Notes: a model not told the origin generated them from the letters alone. Shown: positions 8,349 through 18,339, numbered from the stretch's first letter. The stretch: 64,000 nucleotides of DNA from Deinococcus hopiensis KR-140 (GCA_943327755.2 CALPYF020000002.1:124001-188000), one strand, 5' to 3'. Numbers and translations: made by a program.

Positions 8349-9518
8349 ATGACCGTCACCCTGCCCGCCCACGCCCCACCCCACGCGCCCGACCTCCTGG
8401 CCCGCCTGCGGGACCTGCCGCTGTACCGCACGCTGCCCGACCTGGCCGGGACCCCCTGGGCGGACGTGCCCTTCCTGACCCGCGAAGACCTGACCGGGGC
8501 GTTCACGCGCGGCGAGCTGCGCCACCCGGCCGCCACCCGCGCGTACCTCACCCCGCACCCCGGCGGGCACTGGCTGCCCGAGTACGCCACGCCCGCCGAC
8601 CTGCTCGGGCACGCGCGGGCGGGCGCGCGGGCCCTGACCCTGGCGGGCGTGACGGGAGGCGTGACCGCGCAGGTCGCGTTCGGATTCCACCGCTTCGCGG
8701 GCGGCTGGCTGTTCCAGGGGCCGCTGGAGGAACTCGGTGCGTGCGTGATTCCCTTCGGGCCCGGCGAGACCGACGCGCAGCTGGACACCATCCGCCTCCT
8801 GGGGGTGGGCGTGCTGGCCTGCGCGCCGTCCTTCGCGCAGCGGCTGGGCGAGGCCGGGGCGCGGGTGCCGCTCCTGCTCGCCAGCGGGGAACCGCTGAGC
8901 AGTATCGCTGGGCGGCGGGAGCGGGTGCAGGAAGCCCTGAGCGGTGACGGCGTGACCTGCCGCGCGGCGGACGTGTACGCCAGCAGCGAGGCGGGCCTGA
9001 TGGCCGCCGAGACGACCGACCCCGCGCTGGGCCTGCGCGTACTGGACGACTGGGTGTTCCTGGAGGTGATCGACCCGGAGACCGGCGCGGCCCTCCCGGA
9101 CGGCGAGCGAGGCGAACTGGTCGTCACGCACCTGACGCGCGAGGCGATGCCGCTGCTGCGCTTCCGCACGGGCGACTTGACCCGCCTGGAACGCCGCGCG
9201 GACGGCACGTTCCTGCCCGGCGGGGTGTTCGGGAACGTGGGCGGCATGCTGAAGGTCAAGGGCGTGAAACTCTACCCGCGCGAGGTGGCGTTCTGGCTGG
9301 CCGGGCACGGCCTGGACCACACGCGGTACACCCTGCGCGTGTGGTCGCAGGGCGGCGCGGACCGGGTGGGCGTCACGGCGGCCCCGCTGCCGGGTGTGAA
9401 CACCCCTGACATGGAGGCGCTGCGCGTGGACTTCCAGCGGCGCTTCGCGTTCCGACTGGACGACCTGACCGTGGACGCCACGCACGAGGGGCCGGGCGTG
9501 CAGGACGAGCGGCACTGA
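8349..9518 (+). CDS. Phenylacetate-CoA ligase-like (PaaK-type) ANL enzyme
   Basis: About 389 residues from the ATG at 8349, which has GAGGTG eight nt upstream; an in-frame ATG at 8304, served by the GGAG of the repeat, would add 15 residues. PaaK-like motifs are VYASSEAGLMAAET (adenylate site), LRFRTGDLTRLERR and GNVGGMLKVKGVKLYPREV, which resembles the PaaK C-terminal hinge. The short length and divergent N-terminus differ from bona fide PaaK (~440 residues), so the acid substrate is uncertain. It may act with the upstream importer, but the repeat in between suggests separate expression. Confidence 0.75.
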   Translation: MTVTLPAHAPPHAPDLLARLRDLPLYRTLPDLAGTPWADVPFLTREDLTGAFTRGELRHPAATRAYLTPHPGGHWLPEYATPADLLGHARAGARALTLAGVTGGVTAQVAFGFHRFAGGWLFQGPLEELGACVIPFGPGETDAQLDTIRLLGVGVLACAPSFAQRLGEAGARVPLLLASGEPLSSIAGRRERVQEALSGDGVTCRAADVYASSEAGLMAAETTDPALGLRVLDDWVFLEVIDPETGAALPDGERGELVVTHLTREAMPLLRFRTGDLTRLERRADGTFLPGGVFGNVGGMLKVKGVKLYPREVAFWLAGHGLDHTRYTLRVWSQGGADRVGVTAAPLPGVNTPDMEALRVDFQRRFAFRLDDLTVDATHEGPGVQDERH

Positions 9519-9520
9519 CC

Positions 9521-9574
9521 CACGCGGAAGGGGGCGACCTGCACGGACAGCCGCAGGTCGCCCCCTTCCGCGTG
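9521..9574. terminator. Bidirectional terminator, 22-bp perfect stem
   Basis: A perfect inverted repeat of 22 bp (9521-9542 with 9553-9574) and a 10-nt loop separates the convergent PaaK-like gene (+) and crtI (-). There is no clear T-tract on either side, but the position and stem length support transcript end formation for both genes. Confidence 0.8.
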
Positions 9575-9581
9575 CCTGAAC

Positions 9582-11288
<1,707 letters not shown>

Positions 11289-11345
11289 TCGTGGCAACCT
11301 CCCGCCGCCCCAGGCGTGCGGGCGGCGTGACAGGGAATCAGGGGT

Positions 11346-12248
<903 letters not shown>

Positions 12249-12267
12249 GTTGGGTTCCTTTGCAGGG

Positions 12268-12273
12268 AGTGTA
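12268..12273 (-). promoter_or_regulatory. -10 box of crtB
   Basis: Minus-strand TACACT ends 19 nt before the crtB GTG, leaving a short leader that holds the AAAGGAAC ribosome binding site. Inference from match to the -10 hexamers seen repeatedly in this window. Confidence 0.5.
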
Positions 12274-12305
12274 CGGGGGGCCGGGCGGCGAAACGTCACG
12301 GATTC

Positions 12306-13001
12306 TTACAGAGTCCGGTCAGACCGCACAAACCGGTCGAACTGCACGGCGCCCACCCCCAGGCCGTCCGTGCGGACGCAGCCGGGCACCTGCCGCGCCA
12401 CCCACGCCGGATCGGGGCAGGTCAGGCCGCCCAGTGCCGGGCGGGCCAGCAGGTCCTGCACCGGCCCGGCGGTGCGGCGCAGGTACATCAGCCACAGCTG
12501 CCCGCCGGGCCGCAGCAGCCGCTCCAGCTCGGCCAGCAGCCGCGCCGGGTCGTGCGTCTCGTTCAGGGTCGCGCCCACCGTAGCGCCGTCAAAACTGGCG
12601 TCCGGCAGGCCACTGGCCTCCACGTTCAGGTTCACCCAGCTGATCGCGGGATCGGGCTCGCGCCGCGCCGCGACCGCCAGCATCGCCGGGCTCAGGTCGG
12701 CCGCCGTGACCCGCGCGCCCGCACGGGCGAGCACCCCCGCGTAGAACCCGGCGCTCGTGCCCACGTCCAGCCACACCTGCCCGGCGGCGGGGCGGCACAG
12801 TGCGGTGAACAGGGCCGCCTCGCGCTCCAGGGTGAAGTCGCGCGCGCCCAGCAGCGCCAGGGACCGCGCGCGCCACCACGCGTACCCCCACGCCGTCACG
12901 GGCGAGAGGTTGCTGCGCTGGGCGGCGCTCAGGGTGGGCGCGGGATGTGCGTCCGGATTCAGGTTTTCTTTGGCCTGCGCGGCATGGGGCACGAGGTTCA
13001 T
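12306..13001 (-). CDS. Class I SAM-dependent methyltransferase
   Basis: 231 residues with a methyltransferase-11-type fold: motif I VWLDVGTSAGFYAG (about 88-101; DVGTSAG), motif II ARVTAADLSPAMLA, and the post-IV segment LLRPGGQLWLMYLRR. It lies just upstream of crtB on the same strand (57 nt gap). Similar methyltransferases act on ubiquinone/menaquinone precursors or small metabolites; a carotenoid role is only suggested by position. The promoter is not evident; the ATG at 13001 has no clear SD. Confidence 0.75.
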   Translation of the reverse strand: MNLVPHAAQAKENLNPDAHPAPTLSAAQRSNLSPVTAWGYAWWRARSLALLGARDFTLEREAALFTALCRPAAGQVWLDVGTSAGFYAGVLARAGARVTAADLSPAMLAVAARREPDPAISWVNLNVEASGLPDASFDGATVGATLNETHDPARLLAELERLLRPGGQLWLMYLRRTAGPVQDLLARPALGGLTCPDPAWVARQVPGCVRTDGLGVGAVQFDRFVRSDRTL

Positions 13002-13062
13002 TATGCTGGGGGCACTTCACGCCCCCCGTTCATGAAACGTGAGGGCTTCACCCGGAGGAAGC

Positions 13063-13818
13063 ATGGAAGAACGCAAGAGCATGGGAGGCGCCCTGGTCGA
13101 CGTATTCGACGCGGGCGTGACCCTCGTCAAATCGGAGATCACGGCCGTCGCCCGCAAGGCCGGTCAGATCGCCAAGGCCAAGGGCATCGGCGCGGTGCTG
13201 CTGCTCGCCGCCACCGGGCCCCTCATCCTGGGTCTGATCTTCATCATCCTGGCCGTGTTCTACGGCCTGATGCGCCTGGGCCTGGGCGCCTGGGCCGCCG
13301 CGCTGATCATCGCGATCCTGAGCTTCGTCGTGACCGGCGCGCTGATCTTCATGGGCATCAAGAAACTCGGCGCGGACGTCCAGATGGACGAACCCCGCCA
13401 CCGGAGGGACAGCATGGACGACACGGAGTACACCCCCACCCAGCCCGGCCCCAGCGGCAGCAGCGCGCCCACGCCCACCGGCAGCAACGCCGCGCGCGAC
13501 TCGCACAACAGCAGCGGCCCCAAGGTCGAACTGCGCCGCGACGCGCAGGACCACGCCGCCGGTGAGAACCGCGTCCTGAGCGAAGCCGACGGCGTCGCCG
13601 TCGTCCGCACCGAGGAAGGTCCCCAGACCGTCCCCGTGTACGAGAGCAAACCCGGCGGGGAAGCCGCCAACTACGGCAGCGGCCTGAACAAGAAACTCAG
13701 CGGCCACCACGACCACGACCCCAACCTCCAGGAACCCAAGGTGCTCAAGGACGCCCCCGGGATCAGCGTCAGCACCACTCCCACCTTCCGCGAGGACATG
13801 CAGAAAGGCGGCAAGTGA
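13063..13818 (+). CDS. Holin-X (phage-holin-3_6)-like envelope protein with long disordered tail
   Basis: 251 residues; ATG at 13063 preceded by CCGGAGGA. Residues ~1-100 contain two hydrophobic helices (GAVLLLAATGPLILGLIFII and the AAALIIAILSFVVTGALIFM segment) and match the layout of the holin-superfamily-III/YqjE proteins found in non-phage bacteria. Residues ~110-250 are hydrophilic, rich in Ser, Asp, His and Pro. No phage genes are nearby, so lysis is unlikely. The next gene, one base downstream, encodes a DUF3618-like partner, a pairing known in envelope-stress operons. Confidence 0.7.
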   Translation: MEERKSMGGALVDVFDAGVTLVKSEITAVARKAGQIAKAKGIGAVLLLAATGPLILGLIFIILAVFYGLMRLGLGAWAAALIIAILSFVVTGALIFMGIKKLGADVQMDEPRHRRDSMDDTEYTPTQPGPSGSSAPTPTGSNAARDSHNSSGPKVELRRDAQDHAAGENRVLSEADGVAVVRTEEGPQTVPVYESKPGGEAANYGSGLNKKLSGHHDHDPNLQEPKVLKDAPGISVSTTPTFREDMQKGGK

Positions 13819-13819
13819 C

Positions 13820-14473
13820 ATGGCCGAGTACCTCACGGAACGCGAGGAAGCCCGCCAGCGCCTCCAGCAGAGCGTGGACGCCCTGACCCAGCAGGCCAGC
13901 CTGCACGCCCAGATGCAGAAAGACCCCCTGAAGATGCTCGGCGGCGCCTCTGCCGTCGGCGCGCTGATGGGCATCGTGGTGGGCCGCCAGTTCCGCCGCA
14001 GCCGCAAGATCTACGTGGACGCCCAGAGCCCCGCCAAGCACCAGAAGGCGCTGATGAAAGCTCAGAAGAACCAGAAGGGCGGCGGAGGCGTGGGCGGCGC
14101 GCTCGTCGCCACGCTGGGCACGCTGGCCGTGAAGACCCTGATGGACAAGGTCATCACGCCCCGCCTGGAAACACTCGCGGACGGCCTGCTCGACAAGGCC
14201 GGGCAGCCCCGTGACCGCGCCGCGCAGCCCGGCCCCAACAGCTCCGTCCAGAAGGGTCCCGGCGGGCAGGTCAGCCCCAGCTCCAGCAGTGGCGTCGGCG
14301 CGTTCACCCGCACCGCACCCGCCGCCAACGCCCAGAGCTACGCGCAGCAGTCCTCCGCCGAGGGCAGCGCCGCCCCCGCCCCCACGAGCAGCGCGCCCGT
14401 CAGCACCGTGAAGGCCGCTGCCGAGGGTAGCCCCATCGCCGCAGACGATCTAAGCAACCCCAACAAGCGCTGA
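13820..14473 (+). CDS. DUF3618-like membrane-associated protein
   Basis: 217 residues, starting one base after the upstream stop (TGACATG), so co-expressed. The N-terminus (EREEARQRLQQSVDALTQQA) is a helical segment typical of DUF3618/ElaB-type proteins, followed by a glycine-rich hydrophobic stretch (MLGGASAVGALMGIVVGRQF) resembling a glycine-zipper membrane segment, a second one at about residues 93-110, and a Ser/Ala/Pro-rich disordered C-terminal third. Function unknown; probably envelope-associated. Confidence 0.6.
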   Translation: MAEYLTEREEARQRLQQSVDALTQQASLHAQMQKDPLKMLGGASAVGALMGIVVGRQFRRSRKIYVDAQSPAKHQKALMKAQKNQKGGGGVGGALVATLGTLAVKTLMDKVITPRLETLADGLLDKAGQPRDRAAQPGPNSSVQKGPGGQVSPSSSSGVGAFTRTAPAANAQSYAQQSSAEGSAAPAPTSSAPVSTVKAAAEGSPIAADDLSNPNKR

Positions 14474-14486
14474 CCCGCGCAGCAGG

Positions 14487-14515
14487 CGGCGGCACCCGGT
14501 CTCTGGGGCCGCCGC
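14487..14515. terminator. Hairpin between convergent genes
   Basis: GCGGCGGC (about 14487-14493) pairs with GCCGCCGC (14508-14515) around a 14-nt loop, between the DUF3618-like gene (+) and maoC-like gene (-). No T-tract. Confidence 0.5.
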
Positions 14516-14551
14516 TTGCCTGTCATAACAGGCAGACGGTCTCTGTCCGGC

Positions 14552-15025
14552 TCAGCCTGGACGTTTCTGCATCAGTGCGGTCCGCTTGCACCTTGCGACG
14601 ACCTCGCCCCGCTGGTTCAGCGCGCGGTGCTCCACGATCACGATGCCCGCGTCGGGGCGACTGCGGCTCTCGCGGACCTCCAGCACCTCCGACTCGGCGC
14701 GGATCGTATCGCCGTGGAACACTGGTTTCGGGAACACCACGTCCGTCAATCCCAGGTTCGCGACCAGCGTACCCAGCGTCAGCTCGTGCACGCTGAGGCC
14801 CACCAGCAGACTCAGGGTCAGCAGGCTGTTCACCAGCGGCCGCCCGAACTCGGTTCCAGCCGCGTACTCGTGATCCAGATGCAGCGGCTGCGGATTCATG
14901 GTCATGGTCGTGAAGAACACGTTGTCCGCCTCCGTCACCGTGCGCGTCACGCGGTGGCGGATCACGGTGCCGGGCGTCAGTTCCTCCAGGTAGCGCCCCT
15001 GCGGGCGGTTCAGATCCTCATTCAT
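14552..15025 (-). CDS. MaoC-like (R)-hydratase
   Basis: 157 residues with a hot-dog fold signature: TRTVTEADNVFFTTMTMNPQ and HLDHEYAAGTEFGRPLVNS, matching the MaoC dehydratase motif with conserved Asp/His and Gly. Members hydrate trans-2-enoyl-CoA or mesaconyl-CoA type substrates. The start overlaps the 3' end of the CitE-like gene by 8 nt, so the pair is translationally coupled and likely acts on consecutive intermediates (hydratase plus beta-hydroxyacyl-CoA lyase). Confidence 0.85.
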   Translation of the reverse strand: MNEDLNRPQGRYLEELTPGTVIRHRVTRTVTEADNVFFTTMTMNPQPLHLDHEYAAGTEFGRPLVNSLLTLSLLVGLSVHELTLGTLVANLGLTDVVFPKPVFHGDTIRAESEVLEVRESRSRPDAGIVIVEHRALNQRGEVVARCKRTALMQKRPG

Positions 15026-15932
15026 GGGTGCCTCCGGGGTGGGGGAGTTCGGCGTGGTCCTGCGCCAGGATGGCGCGCGCGGCGGCCAGCATGGGTTCGT
15101 CCACCATCTGGCCCTCGAAGCTGAACGCGCCGTGCCCCTGCGTGGCGGCGTCGTGCGCGGCGGCGAGCAGGGCGCGGGCGCGGTCCGTCTCGGCGGGGGT
15201 CGCGCCGAACAGCTCGTGCGCCAGTTCGACCTGCGCGGGGTGGATGCACAGCTTCCCGGCGTAGCCCAGCGCGCGGCCCAGTCCGGCGTCCTCGCGGAAG
15301 CGGTCCGGGTCGTTCAGGGCGGTCACGACGATGTCCAGCGCGGGCACGCCGGTCAGGCGCGCGGCCAGCGCCACCTGCGAGCGGGCGTACAGGACCTCCA
15401 GACCGCCGGGCGTGCGCCGCCCACCCAGGTCGGTGGTGTAGTCCTCCGCGCCGAAGTACGCCCAGCGCACGGCGTCCTCGCGCAGGATCTCGTGCGCGTG
15501 CCACACCCCGGCGCCCGTCTCCAGGCCCGCCAGGATAGGCAGGGTCAGGCTGAAGGTCGCCAGGGCGTTCACGACCTGCCGCACGTCGTCCGCGCGTTCC
15601 AGCTTCGGGACGACCACCCCCGCCAGTTCGGGCGTCAGGACGTGCAGGTCCTCGGCGAAGTACGGCGAGTGCACGGCGTTCACGCGCAGGAACACCGGGA
15701 GGTGCGGCGCGGCGGCGATCAGGTCCCGCGCGGCGTCCCGCGCGACCGGGCGGGCAGCGGCCTTCGCCCCGGGCGTACCGGCGATGGCGTCCTCCAGGTC
15801 GATGACCACCGCGTCGGGGGCGCTGCGGGGCAGTTTGGCGATCAGGTCGGCGCGGTTCCCCGGCGCGAACAGCAGGCTGCGGGGCCGCGCCAGCCCAGCG
15901 GGACGCCCGGCCGAACGAACGTTCGTTGACAT
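15018..15932 (-). CDS. CitE-like HpcH/HpaI aldolase (malyl/citramalyl-CoA lyase type)
   Basis: 304 residues. Signature pieces: RPRSLLFAPGNRADLIAKLP, DAVVIDLEDAI (metal-binding), PVFLRVNAVHSPYFAEDL (catalytic Arg) and GKLCIHPAQVELAHELF (C-terminal lid). The ATG at 15932 follows a TATCCT -10 box by 7 nt with no SD, typical of leaderless genes here. Genuine citrate lyase partners (CitD, CitF) are absent, so a malyl-CoA, methylmalyl-CoA or citramalyl-CoA lyase is more likely. A 14-bp palindrome overlaps codons 3-7. Confidence 0.85.
   Translation of the reverse strand: MSTNVRSAGRPAGLARPRSLLFAPGNRADLIAKLPRSAPDAVVIDLEDAIAGTPGAKAAARPVARDAARDLIAAAPHLPVFLRVNAVHSPYFAEDLHVLTPELAGVVVPKLERADDVRQVVNALATFSLTLPILAGLETGAGVWHAHEILREDAVRWAYFGAEDYTTDLGGRRTPGGLEVLYARSQVALAARLTGVPALDIVVTALNDPDRFREDAGLGRALGYAGKLCIHPAQVELAHELFGATPAETDRARALLAAAHDAATQGHGAFSFEGQMVDEPMLAAARAILAQDHAELPHPGGTHE
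15914..15927. promoter_or_regulatory. Perfect 14-bp palindrome over start of CitE-like gene
   Basis: AACGAACGTTCGTT is perfectly palindromic and lies inside the first codons, directly downstream of the leaderless promoter. TetR-type regulators of acyl-CoA metabolism often bind sites of this kind. Inference: a repressor operator for the lyase-hydratase operon. Confidence 0.45.
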
Positions 15933-15939
15933 GCTCAGC

Positions 15940-15945
15940 AGGATA
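15940..15945 (-). promoter_or_regulatory. -10 box of CitE-like gene
   Basis: Minus-strand TATCCT, 7 nt before the ATG at 15932; the mRNA probably begins at or near the start codon. Confidence 0.5.
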
Positions 15946-15986
15946 GCGACTCCGGCCCGCCCCGCGCGCCTGCCTAGTTTCCGGCG

Positions 15987-16016
15987 TTGACCGCCCCTGC
16001 CGGGCGCGCGTACACT
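15987..16016 (+). promoter_or_regulatory. Promoter of aspS2 leader peptide
   Basis: TTGACC (15987-15992), an 18-bp spacer and TACACT (16011-16016). The leader ATG is 7 nt after the -10 hexamer, so the transcript is likely leaderless for the peptide. Confidence 0.75.
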
Positions 16017-16023
16017 GCCCCGC

Positions 16024-16065
16024 ATGATCGCGGCGAACAACAACGTGAATGATGATCCCTGCTAG
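16024..16065 (+). CDS. Asn/Asp-rich leader peptide of aspS2
   Basis: A 13-residue reading frame, MIAANNNVNDDPC, ending at TAG. Five consecutive-to-near codons encode Asn (codons 5-7 and 9, AAC AAC AAC and AAT) and two encode Asp (codons 10-11, both GAT). It starts directly downstream of a strong promoter and is followed by an intrinsic terminator before aspS2. The composition matches the two tRNAs charged by the downstream non-discriminating AspRS. Too short for standard gene calling. Inference: ribosome stalling on Asn/Asp codons controls read-through. Confidence 0.8.
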   Translation: MIAANNNVNDDPC

Positions 16066-16121
16066 GGGACGTCACGCCGCATACCGCGCCCCCGACACCC
16101 TCACCGGAGTCGGGGGCTTTT
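16065..16121 (+). terminator. aspS2 attenuator: antiterminator and terminator stems
   Basis: Terminator: CCCCCGAC (16089-16096) pairs with GTCGGGGG (16109-16116), followed by CTTTT. Alternative: GGGG at 16065-16068, next to the leader stop, can pair with CCCC in 16089-16093 with flanking CG/CG pairs, which would block the terminator. A ribosome held on the Asn codons leaves 16065-16068 free; one at the stop codon covers it. This fits classical attenuation, but the antiterminator stem is short. Confidence 0.65.
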
Positions 16122-16150
16122 CAGTGAACACCGATGGACAAGGAGCCCGC

Positions 16151-17482
16151 ATGACCACCCCAGCAACCGAACCGGCCCAGCAGCGCCTGCCCCGCACCCT
16201 CACCCGCGACCTCAGCCACCACGACGGTCAGACCGTGCGCCTCCAGGGCTTCGTGCACGCCCGGCGCGACCTGGGCGGCGTGCAGTTCCTGATCCTGCGC
16301 GACGTGAGCGGCGTCACCCAGTGCGTCGGCAGCGGCCTGACCCTGCCCCTGGCCGAGAGCAGCGTGGAGGTCACCGGGAAGGTCAAGGCGCACCCCAAGG
16401 CCCCCGGCGGCTTCGAGGTGCAGGTCGAGGACTTCCGCGTCATCTCGGCGGCCGTGGAGCCCGCCCCGGTCGAGATTCCCAAGATGGAATGGAACGTCAA
16501 CCCGGAAACCATGCTCGACTACCGCGTCGTCACCGTGCGCGGCCTGAAGGAACGCGCCGCGCTGAAGGTCCAGGCGGAACTCGTCGCCGCCTTCCGCGAC
16601 CACCTCATGACCGAGGGTTTCACCGAGATCAGCACGCCCAAGATCGTCTCCGCGGGCGCCGAGGGCGGCGCGAACCTGTTCCCCATCGACTACTTCGGGC
16701 ACCCCGCGTACCTCGCGCAGAGCCCGCAGCTGTACAAGCAGATCATGGTCGGCGTGTTCGAGCGGGTCTTCGAGGTCGCGCCCGTCTACCGCGCCGAGGA
16801 GCACGCAACCAGCCGCCACCTCAACGAGTACCTGAGCCTGGACGTCGAGATGGGCTTCATCGAGGACGAGGAAGACGTCATGAGCCTCGAAAACCGCCTC
16901 CTGGCCGCCATCATGACCCGCCTGAAGGCCACCGCGCAGGCCGAGTTCGACCTGCTCGGCGCCCACATCCCCGACGTGCCCGCCCACATCCCCCGGATCA
17001 CCCTGCTGGACGCCCGCGCGCTGGTCACCGAGAAGTACGGGCATCAGGTGGGCGGCAAGGACCTCGACCCGGAAGCCGAACGCCTGCTGTGCCAGCACTA
17101 CGCGGAAACCGAGGGCAGCGACTTCGTGTTCGTCACGAAGTACCCCCGCGCCGCCCGCCCCTTCTACGCCCACCCGGATGCGAACGCCGACGGCACCCCC
17201 AGTAGTGAGATCACGCGCGGCTTCGACCTGCTGTTCCGCGGGATCGAGATTACGAGCGGCGGCCAGCGCATCCACGACCACGCCATGCTCATGGACTCCA
17301 TCGCCACGTACAAACTCAAGCCCGAGACGCTGGAAGGCTACACCGAGGTCTTCAAGTACGGCATGCCCCCCCACGGCGGCTTCGCCATCGGCGCCGAACG
17401 CCTCACCGCCAAACTGCTCGGCATCAGCAACGTCCGCTACGCCCGCGCCTTCCCCCGCGACCGCCACCGCCTCACGCCCTGA
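16151..17482 (+). CDS. aspS: Non-discriminating aspartyl-tRNA synthetase (archaeal type, AspRS2)
   Basis: 443 residues from the ATG at 16151 (AAGGAG upstream). N-terminal OB anticodon-binding domain (about 20-110), then class II core: FTEISTPKIVSAGAEGGANLF (motif 1 region), VYRAEEHATSRHLNEY (motif 2) and GGFAIGAERLTAKLLG (motif 3 with the ATP Arg). The TKYPRAARPFYAHPD segment and lack of the bacterial GAD insert mark the archaeal/eukaryal AspRS type. In Deinococcus this enzyme aspartylates both tRNA-Asp and tRNA-Asn; GatCAB then amidates Asp-tRNA-Asn. Regulation by the Asn/Asp leader fits this dual role. Confidence 0.93.
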   Translation: MTTPATEPAQQRLPRTLTRDLSHHDGQTVRLQGFVHARRDLGGVQFLILRDVSGVTQCVGSGLTLPLAESSVEVTGKVKAHPKAPGGFEVQVEDFRVISAAVEPAPVEIPKMEWNVNPETMLDYRVVTVRGLKERAALKVQAELVAAFRDHLMTEGFTEISTPKIVSAGAEGGANLFPIDYFGHPAYLAQSPQLYKQIMVGVFERVFEVAPVYRAEEHATSRHLNEYLSLDVEMGFIEDEEDVMSLENRLLAAIMTRLKATAQAEFDLLGAHIPDVPAHIPRITLLDARALVTEKYGHQVGGKDLDPEAERLLCQHYAETEGSDFVFVTKYPRAARPFYAHPDANADGTPSSEITRGFDLLFRGIEITSGGQRIHDHAMLMDSIATYKLKPETLEGYTEVFKYGMPPHGGFAIGAERLTAKLLGISNVRYARAFPRDRHRLTP

Positions 17483-17527
17483 GGGGCATTCTGGCCCCGG
17501 CACCCTTAAGACACCATGAACGGCCCG

Positions 17528-17554
17528 CAGGCCCATCCCAGGAGGATGGGCCTG
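17528..17554 (+). terminator. Terminator after aspS2
   Basis: CAGGCCCATCC (17528-17538) pairs perfectly with GGATGGGCCTG (17544-17554), loop CAGGA, followed by TCTT. Eleven-bp stem. Confidence 0.75.
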
Positions 17555-17666
17555 TCTTCACATCTTCAGGCGGCTAGGCTGGCGACAAGCACCAGCAAAT
17601 CGGCACCCCATCAACCCGGCACCACCGACGCGGCATCACGCCCCGGCCCACAGGAGGACACCCCAT

Positions 17667-18278
17667 GTGCGTACCTACCCCCGCCTCATCCTGAGCGTCA
17701 CCCTCGCCGCCCTGGCCAGTCCCGCCGCGCACGCCGCCTGCGCCCTGAAAGACGTGTTCCCCAGCGGCGTCTACACCTACCGAATGTCCGGCCCCGGCCC
17801 CACCACCTACACCACCACCAACGCGGCCAAGAGCAACAGCGTCACCTCCACCACCACCGTCGCCGGGACCACCACCAGCATGACCTGGGCCTGTACCGCC
17901 AAGGGCCTGACCGGCACGATGTCCACCGGCGGCAAGGAAAACCTCACGACGACCAGCAGCGCCTTCCTGCCGCCCCTGAACGTCTGGCGGCCCGGCTACA
18001 GCTGGAAAAGTGACCAGAACGTCAAGATGGGCGGCGGCATCACCGCCAAGAGCACCAGCGTCAACAAGATCGTGAAACGCGAATCCGTCAAGGTGCCCGC
18101 CGGAACGTTCACCGCGTGGCGGCTCGACACCACCTCCACCATGACCATGACCCTCCCGGGGACCAGCGCGCCCAAGACCACCACCATCAAGAGCAGCGTC
18201 TGGTACGCGCCCGGCACCGGCATGATCCGCAGCGAGAACAGCGGCGTGACCATCGAACTCGTGAAGGTCAAACGCTGA
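17667..18278 (+). CDS. Secreted TapB-like protein, Thr-rich
   Basis: 203 residues with a signal peptide (MRTYPRLILSVTLAALASPA, cut near AHA-AC). The mature part is rich in Thr and Ser. The C-terminal half has SVKVPAGTFTAWRLDTT and VWYAPGTGMIRSE, resembling the TapB/DUF3108-type pattern of secreted beta-rich proteins. The likely start is GTG at 17667 (AGGAGG upstream); an ATG two bases earlier (17665) is in another frame and opens only nine codons. Function unknown. The gene stands alone between two terminators. Confidence 0.7.
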   Translation: MRTYPRLILSVTLAALASPAAHAACALKDVFPSGVYTYRMSGPGPTTYTTTNAAKSNSVTSTTTVAGTTTSMTWACTAKGLTGTMSTGGKENLTTTSSAFLPPLNVWRPGYSWKSDQNVKMGGGITAKSTSVNKIVKRESVKVPAGTFTAWRLDTTSTMTMTLPGTSAPKTTTIKSSVWYAPGTGMIRSENSGVTIELVKVKR

Positions 18279-18339
18279 GCCCAGACACTGGAGGCCACCC
18301 CGGTTGCTGGCCCGCCTGACGGCTCGCTCCGCCCACATT

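Noticed and set aside
13063..14473. Phage lysis module suggested by the holin-like family
   Set aside because: No other phage genes, endolysin or integrase nearby, and this family is common in bacterial chromosomes outside prophages.
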